Source of the DNA: Apis mellifera
Lineage: Eukaryota; Arthropoda; Insecta; Hymenoptera; Apidae
Direction: 5' to 3'
DNA length: 64,000 nt
Assembly (NCBI RefSeq): GCF_003254395.2
Contig: NC_037639.1
Location: 1,637,001-1,701,000, forward strand
Shown here: one piece after another, positions 40,905 through 52,633 of the stretch
How the letters are laid out: each line of letters starts with the position of its first letter
Numbering within the stretch: position 1 is the stretch's first letter
Notes under the pieces: model-generated
What the model was told of the DNA's origin: nothing
The model's database searches: none
What the model saw: only the letters and a program-made list of their open reading frames with translations
Position numbers and translations under genes: made by a program

Positions 40905-43900
40905 CATATTTTGTATATAATATGAAATATTATATTTGATATACATAATATATCATAGATATCATAGATATCATATATAATAGAGCATTAAAATATTCTT
41001 AAAATACTTTTAGAAGATCGATTCTAAATTTATATTTTTGGTTTCAAACCGAACTATTTTTATTATTAGCTAACTATAATTTTAATTTTGCTATCATTTT
41101 AATTTCGATAAATAAACTTGAATTAAAAAATTTCAGAAATTAAATTACATAACAAAAAGAATACATAAAATAAATACTTTAAAGAAAAAAATATTTATTA
41201 AATACATTAAAAAAAAAAAGAAAATATTTATTAGATTTTGAATATTTTATAAGAAATTCTTTTTAAAATTGTATAAAATTTAAGATTGAGATTTATTGTT
41301 AAAAATAATTTTCTTTTATAATATATATTTTACGAAGTTTCATATCAAAGTTTTAGAGAAAATAAAAAAAAAGTATAATAAAAAATAAAAAAAAAATAAT
41401 AAAAAATTTTTTATTTAAATTTTATATCTAAAATTTTGTCATATATAGCAATTTGATTAAATTTAATTTTATTAGAATTTTATTTATGAAGATACCTAAA
41501 AAATGATAAAATAAAAGAAATAAATAAAATAATAAATATTTTATGATAATAATATATACTAAAATGCCAATTTATTAACTGTATGATAAAATTCGAAGAA
41601 TTTTTTAATATCTTCGACTTAATATCTTTGAATATCTATTAAAAAATTGATAAAAAATATTATATTTTATATTAAAAATTATTTTTAGTAATTTTAAGCA
41701 TTATTTCTATTCTATCAATAATAACATTTAGATATATCTTAGATATCATGAAAAAGAATTTTTGCAGAATTTTTTAGTTCTATGTTTATGATAAACATAA
41801 AATATGATACCATTTATGGCTATTGATTGTTTCAGTATATTACAAATAAATCGCTATAAATATCCGAAAATTGAAATATTTTTCAAAATATGCATACATT
41901 TTATCATATATATTTCATCTTCATCATTATATCAAATATTTGCTTACATATATTTGCATAAAAAATAATTTTTTTTACATATAAATGAAGACATTTTGTT
42001 ATAAAAATTTTTTCAGAATTTTTTTCACAAATGTTTCACAGTCCATCTTATAATTATATAAGAAATTATTAAAATAATATATTACAAATAAAGAAAATAT
42101 AAAAATAGTCAATAGATATGAAAAAAATAATTATAAAGATATCATTTTTTTCGTATTGAAATGAAAAAAGAGATACTAAAATATATATTTATGATAAACA
42201 ATAGCAATTACATAGATAATTAAATAGATTTATAAATTTTAATTTTTTTGTTGCAATAAATCATTAATTATATTTCATTTATAATAAAAGATTTCGATTG
42301 AATAAATAATTTATAATAGGTTTAAAAATTTTAATATTATTATGTAATATTATAAAATCTCTATATATTTATGTATGTATTATGTATGTATGTATGTATG
42401 TATTATTTATTAATTAATTATTTAATTATTTAAATATTTTTTTAATTGATATATTAAATTTTTATAATTTATGATTATTTATTTATATTTTATTTATAAT
42501 TTATTGTATTTAAAATAACTCATTTTAAATTTCTAAAAATTTTTAAATATTTCTTTTACTTCGTAATATATGAATTTTAAGAATAAAATTTAAATTATTT
42601 AAAAAAAAATTATCTTGGAAAACAAATTTTTTAAATAATCTTTTTTCAATCTTTTCAAGATTATCAATATTTTTCCAGAAAAACATAAAAAAGTATTTTT
42701 TTATTGTACTTTGCAATATTAAAAAATATTAAGAAGTGCAAAGATATTTAATAATAAATTATGATTCTAAAATTATATTATATTAATTAAATAACAAATA
42801 AGTTATTAAACCAATGTTAGAATATAGTTACCATATTTATTTATTATTATTTATTATTTATTATATTATTTTTTATTATTATAATATAGCAGTTGGTATA
42901 ATAATGCAGATTGCTTCAGGTGAGACTTTGGTTTGAGACATGTTGAATTACATAAGTTTCATCATGTAAAAAATTAATTATAATTAATTAATACTTTCTT
43001 ATTATTAGTAATATTTATTATTAAATCTCGTCTTTATCTTAAAATCTACTAGTTGCATATTCTTGTATTGTATTATTATTGCATATAAACCAAAGATGAC
43101 ATAATATAATTTCTATCTATATCGTCATTACGAAGTTTATTAAAAAGAGATATTTATCGAAACGCGAAAAATAATTTTTATTTCTTGTTATAATTCCATA
43201 ATTATATATTTTTATAATTTTCTTGTATATTGAAATTTAAATATATATTATAAAGAGTGTTCACATTATTATATTAATCAATATTCTTGCAAATAATAAG
43301 TATTAGAAAAGTATGAAAGAGAAAAAAGTTTTATAATTTTCTATGATTAACATGAATATACATTAAATATTTATATTTATAATATTTTTTGAAAAATGAA
43401 TTCAAAAAATATTTTTTTAAAAAATATATAAGTATATTTATGTTATGAAAGAGCATTTATCAAAACAAATTTATTCATGTACAATAACTTTCAAAATTAT
43501 ATAAGATCAAAAATGAAAGAAATATTTTGAAATTTTTATGTTATTGTATTAATAAGAATTCTTTTTATAAGATTGCAGAAAATGTTCAATATAATATTCA
43601 TTTAAGAAAAACAAAAAAAAATCACTGTGTTAGTGAATATAAACAATTTTGAAATCTTCCCAAAAAGCTTAGCAATAGTATTATATTTTTTAATCAGTAG
43701 AGATTCATATATTAATCTTACATAAAATACACATTGTTATAAAATATTTAGATGATCAAATTTATAATTATAAGAAAAATCTGAATAATACAACAGAAAT
43801 TTAATTTTCATTTAAATTAACTTATAATCGCTAAATATTGTATTTTTTTATTGTAATATTGAACCTATATTTAATTTTTTGACTAATTTTTTGATAAATC

Positions 43901-46160
43901 AATCGATGTGAATTAATAATATTAACGCTTGCAAAAACAACAAATGAACAATTGAATCCTGCTGCATATTTTTAAATCGAATTTTGATACATAACAAATA
44001 AATATCTATCTTTACGATTATTCTTTTTCAATATATTTTCAATGATAAATTAAATTTATTAGACAATCTGTATATATGTATATAAAAAATATGTTATTTG
44101 AAGAACTTTTTTTATTATTAATAATATAATAAATAATATAATAAAATAATTTAAATAATTTTGAAGAAGAAATATTATGATAGAAATTTTTTTTTTTAAT
44201 ATTTTCTAATTATAATATAGTCTTTTTAAAATTACTAATACTTTTTATTAGAAAAATATATGCATATTTATACATAATATAATATATAATATATTTTTTA
44301 TTGTATTTTATAAATAAAAAAAATATATTGAATAATGGCAAAATAATAATTTTCAAATGGTTTTAAACACTGAAATGACGATGATGAAATTATCACAAGT
44401 AACATTCTAAAATAGCATCTGTTAGCAATTATATACTGTCTAAAACGAATATACATATATATCATGAATTTTGGTACTTATTCAAATATTTCTATTGAAT
44501 TCTATTAAAGCAACACAAGCTTTAATTATGCCATTATGCCATTTGAAATATTATATATATTTTCTTCTAAAAAAAAAATTTAATGAGATTAGATCGGTAA
44601 ACATTTAATTCAATGATTTTATACTGGCAGTGAATATTCCAATAATTGTCTAAATAAATGTCTAATATTAGTATTAGTATATTTATTAATATATAGTATA
44701 TAGTAATATAATATAGTATAATATTAATATTAGTATATTTGACACAATCTCATTAAAGATTAAATTATTTTTTAGCAATTTATTTAAGTTATTTAATAAA
44801 AGTATTTTGAATTTTTTTCTATAATGTTTCATTAATAAAATGAAATCTAATAATTATGTCTATAAATATGTTATTTAAAATTCCACATCAAACATTTACT
44901 GATTACAATTTTTGTTTCTATTTAAAAAAATAATAATTATTAATTTGTTTCATTCATTATAACATTCATTATATTATTATATTCGTTATATTCATTATAT
45001 TATTGCCAGTTATTTTGAATTATTTATAAAAAAAAATTAATTTAGATATCATTCTAATATTTTCTAATTCATACTATTTTAATCTGAAAATCATAATGCT
45101 AATATTTTTACATTATTTTATCAATTACAATTGTATTTTTTCATTAAATTTTTCTAAAACAAAATGCAAAAAAAAATATTGCTAATAAATGTTTTTTATT
45201 AAAAAATCCTGTCTTGAAAAAATTAAAAAAAATGAATATAAAGAAACATTTTTTCCGAAATATTTCTTCCAAAATTATTTAAATTATGTTTTTTTTCAAA
45301 TAATTTTCATATAATTAAAAACAAAATTAAATATTTAAATGCTCTTTAACTAGCTAAAACACTTTATATAATAAATAATTTTCGTTCATATAATATTTTT
45401 TTATTTTGTATGAATAAAAATTATTATATATATTTAGTATTTTTTTATTAATTAATAATTTATTACTATTATAATAAATTATATATTAAATTATACATTA
45501 TTTTATTATCTTATATTATTTTTTATTTTATTATCTTCATTTTGATAATTGAACATAAAATTTTCAAAATTATTACTAATAAATAAAATAAATATAAAAA
45601 AATTGAAAGATATTTTTTACTAAATATAACATTTTATCAAGGATTTTAAATTTTTTATTAATCGAAAAATATTTTATTTATATCGACATTACAAAATGTC
45701 AAATATAATTTCTTAAATAAAAAAAAATATAAATTCTATTAAATATCTTGTTTTCAAATATTGATCAAAATTTTTTAAATAATAAAATTATGTAAAGAAA
45801 CAATCTTTAATAAAACTATGGAAAATATATATTTCTTATTATTATAATTCAACTATGAAATTAAATTATATTACTTTACTAATTATATTACTTTAAATTA
45901 CAGCCACTTATTATCTATTGGGAGTTCTATGTTTTGGAGTAGCCAGATCCAGGCCGATTGCAGCAAGCGTTCTATTTCCCTTAGATTTTACGGCTGCTGG
46001 TGGTCTTTCAACAATAGCTGGCTATGTGCGAATATTATATGGTCTTTATTTGGAAGGTGCCGTCACTATTGCTGCTGTTGCAGTTGCAGTCTTGGGTGTA
46101 TCAACTACTCAAAGTTTAACCAATATTGGACTCAAATACGGTTTATTAATCGAAGCTTAA
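32188..46160 (+). CDS. Divergent two-pore-domain (K2P) potassium-channel-like protein, 453 aa
   Basis: Five plus-strand exons: 32188-32491, 34017-34256, 34400-34732, 35422-35649 and 45904-46160 (1362 nt, phases match). An in-frame TGA at 32176 and no acceptor before it support the ATG at 32188. A long N-terminus (about 181 residues) precedes TM1 (LAWLLTIWAIVGAIVFCAIEG, 183-203, with the EGPRERE end typical of K2P), then the extracellular cap loop. Pore 1 reads FALSLLTTLGFGAPVPRTTA, with filter TLGFG at 291-295, followed by TM2. The last exon gives TM3 (YYLLGVLCFGVA) and TM4, but where pore 2 should carry a TIGFG-type filter it reads LSTIAGYVRILYG (403-415). K2P subunits normally dimerise and need both filters, so ordinary K+ selectivity is doubtful. 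The last intron is 10.25 kb and contains a candidate 30-nt cassette exon. An AATAAA occurs 8 bases after the stop. Confidence 0.85.
32492..34016 (+). other. Intron 1 of the channel-like gene (1.5 kb)
   Basis: Donor GTATGA and acceptor TTCTTAG flank AT-rich DNA with no recognisable exon. The small frame at 32630-32812 is an Asn/Ile/Leu-rich low-complexity artefact. Confidence 0.8.
34733..35421 (+). other. Intron 3 of the channel-like gene (0.7 kb)
   Basis: Donor GTAATT and acceptor TTCGTAG split the pore-1 filter: the first base of the Gly codon in TLG is upstream and the rest downstream, giving TTLG-FGAP after splicing. The content is otherwise plain AT-rich sequence. Confidence 0.85.
35700..35748. 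repeat. (TA)n microsatellite
   Basis: A TA dinucleotide run of about 49 bases shortly after the donor of intron 4 of the channel-like gene. Confidence 0.9.
36255..37200 (+). repeat. Unclassified ~1-kb dispersed repeat, copy B
   Basis: Second copy of the repeat seen at 26285-27410, same orientation, inside intron 4 of the channel-like gene. Shared anchors are tccattagttt near 36300, tgaattcattttat, catttattatgg near 36370, tgtttaaataacgag near 36648 followed by an A/G-rich run, and aaattataaataaaatgaa near 37042. No open frame is preserved and no terminal repeat was recognised. Confidence 0.6.
40877..40904. repeat. (TA)n microsatellite
   Basis: A TA run of about 28 bases inside intron 4 of the channel-like gene. 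Confidence 0.85.
42370..42402. repeat. (TATG)n tetranucleotide repeat
   Basis: Several tandem TATG units (atgtatgtatg...) inside intron 4 of the channel-like gene. It lies about 490 bases upstream of the candidate microexon. Confidence 0.85.
42890..42919 (+). CDS. Candidate 30-nt cassette microexon of the channel-like gene
   Basis: These 30 bases are flanked by a pyrimidine-rich tract ending ATAATATAG and by a GTGAGA donor, both near consensus. Their length keeps the frame. Placed between exons 35422-35649 and 45904-46160, both of which use the same phase, they would insert AVGIIMQIAS between MPFVCV and ATYYLLGV. That segment is wholly hydrophobic and would lengthen TM3. There is no stop. 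TM3 of usual K2P length is already formed without it, so if real it is probably alternatively included. Splice sites this good could still occur by chance in 10 kb. Confidence 0.4.
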
Positions 46161-46493
46161 TATTCTTAATAAATATTTTAAATATATAATAAACATAACT
46201 ATATATGAAAAATAATTTTACTGAACCATTTTAACATATTTTATATGAAATGAACATTATGAATAAAAATATTTTACAAACACAATATTATAATCGTATT
46301 CACTTAGAAATATACAAATAAATAGAATATTAATTACAACAAATTAAAATGTTAAAAAAAAAGATAAATTAAAAATTTTAGAAATTCTTAGAAAAAATTT
46401 CTTAAGATATAAATATGATATACTTTTATAACAAATTGTGGGACATATTTCATTGAAATAAGAAGTTCAAAAATTTTATATATTTAAAAACAC

Positions 46494-46529
<36 letters not shown>

Positions 46530-48685
46530 TTATTTATGAGATTTTGAAGAGTTAATTCTGGACAATAAAATAAATACAAAAGAATACAAAAATATTTGTT
46601 AAAACTTTATTAAATTACAATTGAAATTTGCGTTAAATGAAACAAAATAAAAATAAAACAATGGTAATATAACAGAAATAAAATCGTCATAAATAAGTTT
46701 TGATTAATATTTTCATATACTTATTTTTATATTTGTTGGCTTCTAGAATCAACTCTCCAAAGATATACAATCCACGAATATATTAACTGTATATGAAATA
46801 TATAATATAATACTAATAAAATAAATGTTAATAACAGCATTTGACATTAAATTACATATCATTCAATTATATAAAAATTTCGACAGAAAAATTATCGATT
46901 TTTAAACTGTTACTATATTTTAAACTTCATAAAAAAATCGAATCGTCAATAGATTTATTTTAAAGCACGAAATTTATTTTTATCTTAAACTTTATTTTAT
47001 TTATTTCTATAAGTATAATTTAAACAATTTCTCTTTGTAAGTTATAGTAATTCAAAAATCGATAATTTTTTGTTCAAAATTTAATAAAAAAAAAAATTTT
47101 CCTTTAATTTTGTGAAATATATTTTGGATATAAGTATTATATTTTTTATTAATCTTATATATATTATATATATTTTATATTATATATTATATATTATATA
47201 TGTTATATGTAATTAAAATTAAAAATAATTTTTAATTATTTTTAATTATTTTAAAATTTTTAATATTAATTTATTATTATCTTCATAAACTTACATAATT
47301 CAGTTAAGTTTTAAAACGTTAATTTTTAATATTATTTTTCAATTAAAATTACATTTTAATAAGATATGATTTTTATATTAAAAATGTGTTAAATGTATAT
47401 ACAATCTATGATGAAAAACTAATGAAAATATTATGTATAAACGTAAAATAACAATATAATTATATATAAACATGAAACATAAAATATGTTATTACAATAT
47501 ATATTTTGAAAGTAACATAATATATATCTTGTATTAATAAATTATTTCTCTTATTTAATAATTATATTTAAAAAATATAAATATCAATTTGTATTATTTT
47601 ATAACATAATTACTACATATATATTGTTAAAATTTAAAAAAATCATATAATTTTTTTTAATATATATAAAGTTGAATATTTAAATAATTGATTATTAAAA
47701 AAATTATTTAAACTAGAATATTAATTTTAAATATAGGCTTTAGCAAAATTTAACATTCTATTTATTAAAAAAATATTTTTGTTATTATATATCTCTATAT
47801 ATATTTTCTCGTTATATATCTTATATATCTTATATATTTGTCTTATTAATATTTTTCAGAACATTTATGTTTTATTACTTATAATTTTCTTTTATTATTA
47901 TATTATTTATATATAAATAATTTTATATATAATAATATAATAATAAAAGAATATATAAATAATATTATTTATATATAAATAAAAATAAAATATATGATAC
48001 ATTTCCTAATTGAATTATAATAAAATATTTATATAATTTTATATTAGAAATAATATTGTTTTCCTCATTAGTTACAGTAAACGTAAAATAAAAAAAAAAA
48101 ATTCACAATTTGAAAATAAACAAATTTTACTAAATTCAACTATTTGCATTCTATTTTTGCATATACACGCAATATAATTAAATCAATAGATTATTTATGT
48201 TACAATTTTATGTTTTCTTTCTATTACATTAATTTATATTAAATATATTTAAAAAAATTAAATTTACAAATTTGTTTTGGATAGTATGAAAGGAATATGT
48301 ATAATGATAAAGCATAAATAGAAATAATTTGCGTAATTTATTACACAAAATAGCATAACTATAATTGTCTATTAATTTTAATATTTCAGAAATTATTAAT
48401 TTTGTTATGAATGTTCTATTTGCAAAAGAATATTACTTAATTATACTTTAAATAATCAACAATAATCTCAATGTATAATTAAATTTTAAAAAATATGGAT
48501 TATAGTCAATTTGTTTTAAATTTAAATAATATTTGTGATATTGATATATCAGAAACATTTTAAATATAATAGCTTTTTCTATTTTTATATTTCTTTATTT
48601 AATTTTAGAAATATTACTAACGATTATTTTTCACTTTTTACTTTTTTTTTAATTATTGAAAATTGTTAATATTCAAATTTGAACT
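46161..48685. other. Intergenic DNA between the convergent channel-like and Tid genes
   Basis: This is AT-rich and gene-free. It should contain both 3'UTRs: AATAAA signals follow the channel stop closely (46168-46173), and on the minus strand an AATAAA at 48594-48599 lies about 90 bases after the Tid long-isoform stop. Short TA runs occur at 46496-46530 and 47150-47205. Confidence 0.7.
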
Positions 48686-48879
48686 TTAAGATGCTTCCCG
48701 TCTTCTCTTTGTATTAATATCTCCATTTCTTAATCTATTCGTTTTCTTTCCAGTGTTATTTTGAGATTTATTTTCTGAATCAGAAGTTCCACAGTTTATA
48801 TGAGAAATATTTTTGCCATCTAATGCTATCCGTATAGATTCCACTAAATTCAAAGGACCAGTATAACTCTCTTTAGTCC
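48686..48879 (-). CDS. l(2)tid: Tid alternative terminal exon (long isoform)
   Basis: The acceptor TTTACAG precedes 48879. The frame is open for 64 codons and begins TKESYTGPLNLVESIRIAL. It ends in a polar, basic tail rich in Asn, Lys and Arg (KKTNRLRNGDINTKRRREAS). The phase matches the donor at 49933, so direct splicing gives a 520-aa protein; if the preceding cassette exon is used, this exon becomes 3'UTR. The basic tail could be a targeting signal, but that is inference. Confidence 0.7.
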
Positions 48880-51800
48880 CTGTAAATAAATATATTATAA
48901 TAGAAAAATTTCCAAAAATAATAATTTTTCGTTTAATAGTTAATTAAATCTTATATAAATTTTTTCTTACATTAATTGAATATAAATACATATAAAATAT
49001 ATATCATAATTTATTCAAAAATATTTTTCAATATATTAAATATATATGTATGTATTTTTATCTATTTTAAATATCACGTAAAATTAAATCAGGAAAAATA
49101 TAAATACATAATAACAAATAAAATATAAATAATTATGAATTTTTTTATTATATGAACAAATTAATTTTTTTTTTTTAATTAATGTGTACATTTTTTTATT
49201 TTCTTTTCTTTCCATACTATTCCATATAACAATTTAAAAATACTTGGCATTGCTTAAAACTATATCAAATAAAAACAAAACATTATAATTTATAATTCTG
49301 TAAATTAGAAAAATGTATTAATGAAACCGTATTAAATGAGGGATATAATCTTGTGATAAATATATAGATCATAAAAATAAATTCTACGATATAATTTTTA
49401 TGCTTTCTCCGAAAAGTTCACTCACCAAATTTTAGTCTATCCAAATATAGCTTTCTTGATTTTATTAAGAAGACCATCATTTTCAACATTCTGTTCACTT
49501 TGCATATTCTGTCTCGCTTGAGTTTTTACCCTTGGACCTGCCAAAAAAATATGTACAATCTCAAAATAAAAGAATTTATAAAATGAATAAATTATAAAAA
49601 TAGATGAAAATATTCCAATGATTATTAATTAATTTACTAATTTGTTAATATTTTTTTTTACTTTTTAAAAACATAAAACACTAATGAAACGCATATATAA
49701 ATTTTTACATCATTTATTTAATTAACAAGGGCAGGTACACATAAGGAAACTCAAGCGACACATAAATCTAATCTTATATTATTTTATAAAAAAATTATTT
49801 AAAAAATTCTATATTTGATAATAATTAAGTTCAATTTATTTAAAAAAAATTCGAATATATCAGTTTTTCGGTATATATTTTTAACTAATCATATATATTC
49901 TTCGTTGTCATGATTTGTCATGTTTATTCTTACCATCTGTTTTGTATGTTATGCCATGTATACTTCCAGGTGTATCATCTTCAAGTTCAGCATATGCTTG
50001 AAGTAATGCTAATTGTTTATCATTTAATTTTGTAGGTACAATAATTTTAATTTGTACATAGTGATCTCCGTATCCTACACCATTCACTTTTTTCATTCCT
50101 TTACCACTGAGTCGAATTTTAGTATGAGATGAAGTACCAGGCCGAATTTGTATAGTATGATCCTCATAAACGCCTTCTATTCTTATTGTACCACCAAGTA
50201 CTGCTTGTGATAATGAAATTTGAGCATCTGTATGTATATCTGGACCATCTCTTCGAAAGTATTTTGATTTTTCCACACGGAATGTTATGAATACTTCTTT
50301 GTTACCAACAGCCATCCGAATTGTTTGACCATCTTCGACACCAGCTGGTACTGGAACTATCACTTTTTTACGCTGCACCTATTAAAATATTTGATATAAG
50401 ATATAAAATTAAAAATTGTCTTTATTTTTACTTATCTTTAATTTTATTTTTTAAATTGATTATTTAATTTTTAATCAATATGATATATTTTTATACCGTT
50501 TGTCCTTTTCCTTGACATTCCTGACAGGGATATTTAATAAACATTCTGGTACCTAAACAATAACGGCAACTAGATCGCATTACAAAAGGACCAGTGCTAA
50601 TCGTTTCCATTCCAGTTCCATTACAATATGGACATCTAACTGCTTTTGTTCCAGGTTCACATCGTGAACCTAAACATTTTGGACATGTATCTACTACATT
50701 TAGTTGTATATCTTTATTCACTCCTCTGGCAGCTTGAGGGAATGTTAAATTCATAATAACCTAAAAATCAGAAACAATTAATGCATTAAAATATAACATA
50801 TATGTCCACATAAATATAAATAAGATGCAAGCAATGTATATACAATAAAATTAAGAGAGTAAATAAATTTGGCATTATCCAAATAAACTTAAAATCTCAA
50901 TTTATATATAAAATTAGAAATATATATTATTATGTGATCTACAATGTTTTTGTTTAACTCTGTATTAATTTGAAAAAATAATACCTTACATTCTAAATCA
51001 TTGTTTAATAAATTTTTGTCACTTAAATTAAATAAAAATACAGCCAATATAGAGCAATTATTTATGCAAGAACTAGAGAGAAGAATTATTTATTCTTAAG
51101 AAATTTAGTGAAATTAATAGATGATAAATTGTCTGAATTTATAATATATACATCTTTAACCAAACAGCATTAAAATATAATTTATTTTGATAAAATTTAA
51201 AATATATTATAAATTATTATAAATATATTATAAATTTGTTTATTCTCTTAATTTTGTAATATATAATAATAATAATATACCTCTTGAGCTGCTCCAAAAC
51301 CATATTTTGACTCTTGATAATCTTCAAAATCATTAAAAATATTAGTTTGAAATCCAGTTTCTCCAAATATTTTTCTAAATAATTCTTCTGGATTGATTGA
51401 TGACCGAAATTGCCATCCTTCATTAAAGTCTTTAGTATGACCAGTACCCTGTTGTCCCATTCCCATTTGTTCTGATGTAGCTCCCCATGTATCATATTCT
51501 TTTCTTTTGTTATCATCACTTAGTACTTCATATGCTTCTGAAACTTCCTGAAACTTTTTACTTGCATCTGGATCTCCTTTATTTGTATCAGGATGATATT
51601 TTTTAGCAAGTTGATAATAAGCCTTTTTAATATCTTTTGCTGAAGCATTTTTGGATACACCCAATATTTCATAATAATTACGTTTTAATAGTTTTTGTGT
51701 TGTATGTATTCCTCTTTGAATTTGAGTTAAATTTCCTATCATACCTGCAATCATATTCAAAAAATAATTTGTACTACAAAAGATTTTTCTAAATATAACA

Positions 51801-52613
51801 ATAATAATGAATAAACAAAATTATGTAGAAAATATTTCACTATTAATTCTCAATACATATTGTAATTTATTTTTTTTTTATTGAAATTATTTCCCAAAAT
51901 AAAACATATTTTTATTTTACATATATAATAAATTATTATAATAACTGAAATAATATATTATTAATTTAATAATAAAATGAATAAAATTATTTTAAAATAA
52001 ATAATGGAAAATTTATAAAAATACAAAAGTTTATTAATTTAATTTATTAATTTATTTATTACATGAAGAATTTAATAACATATTATTAAAAAATGTTAAA
52101 TATCAATATAAAATTATTATATATAATTATTAAATTAAATAATAATGAGATAAAAAAAATTAATCAAATATTATTATAAACAACTATTAATAATAAAGAA
52201 AGAAGGCATGGTTATAAAGTATTAGGTTATATTTCACTTTAAAAGTATTTTTTATAGAAATTTCAAATGATAAAATAAAATATTCATGACGCTATATATA
52301 ATTTAAAATGAAAAATTTTTGTTAAATAATAATATATTATAACTAAATATATTTAAAATAAATTAGACATTATCAAAAGTATGATGTAATCTATATATGA
52401 TTAAACGCATACATTACATTTTTCTATTTTCTTTAAGTTCCAGTTGCCGACACTCAATACTATTGTTGTATTAGATTGATGACATGTGCTACATTTCTGC
52501 ATAATACCACATGACAATTTATTTAATTTACTATTGCTGATAAAATTAATAGTCTTTGATCGGAAAACGATTGCAAGTCCTTTGCCGGTCGCCATGTTGC
52601 ATAAAAGACGCAT
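48686..52613 (-). CDS. l(2)tid: Mitochondrial DnaJ co-chaperone Tid (DNAJA3), two C-terminal isoforms
   Basis: A type I (DnaJA) J-protein that recruits mitochondrial Hsp70 to unfolded proteins. Common exons on minus: 52418-52613, 51281-51744, 50497-50760 and 49934-50378. The ATG is at 52611-52613, and a second in-frame ATG (MATGKG) lies six codons later. A basic N-terminus fits a mitochondrial presequence. The J domain (about 88-152) has HPD at 116-118. A short G-rich linker is followed by the zinc-finger domain, with eight cysteines at 246/249, 263/266, 285/288 and 299/302; the first and third repeats have lost the usual CxGxG glycines. The substrate-binding C-terminal domain contains VPVPAGVEDGQTIRM, FRRDGPDIHTDA and GYGDHYVQIKI. 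The 3' end is alternative: exon 49437-49537 gives 489 aa ending LLNKIKKAIFG; skipping to 48686-48879 gives 520 aa ending in a basic tail, TKRRREAS. Both fit the phase. Confidence 0.93.
49426..49537 (-). CDS. l(2)tid: Tid cassette exon carrying the short-isoform stop
   Basis: The acceptor GGCAG precedes 49537. The frame reads GPRVKTQARQNMQ and ends NDGLLNKIKKAIFG with a TAG at 49437-49439. A consensus GTGAGT donor starts at 49425, only 11 bases past the stop. The tail resembles the LSKLKK-type C-terminus of animal Tid1. With the stop so close to the junction, transcripts that include this exon should escape nonsense-mediated decay. Confidence 0.75.
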
Positions 52614-52621
52614 GGCTGTAC

Positions 52622-52633
52622 TATCACGTGATA
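52622..52633. promoter_or_regulatory. Palindromic E-box just upstream of the Tid start
   Basis: TATCACGTGATA is a perfect 12-base palindrome centred on CACGTG, a canonical binding core for bHLH-zip factors (USF, Max and MITF/TFEB types). It lies 9-20 bases upstream of the Tid ATG, in the probable core promoter or leader. Confidence 0.5.

Larger units (their letters stand above)
35650..45903 (+). other. Intron 4 of the channel-like gene (10.25 kb)
   Basis: The donor is GTAAAA after the Val-Cys-Val codons and the acceptor is ATTACAG before the TM3 exon. It holds a (TA)n tract at 35700-35748, dispersed repeat copy B (36255-37200), an (ATA)n run near 39045-39080, a (TA)n run at 40877-40904, a (TATG)n run near 42370-42402, and the candidate microexon at 42890-42919. 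Nothing else coding was recognised. Confidence 0.75.

Noticed and set aside
51217..51519. 100-codon minus frame overlapping Tid exon 2
   Set aside because: Shifted frame of the real J-domain exon that runs into intron sequence.
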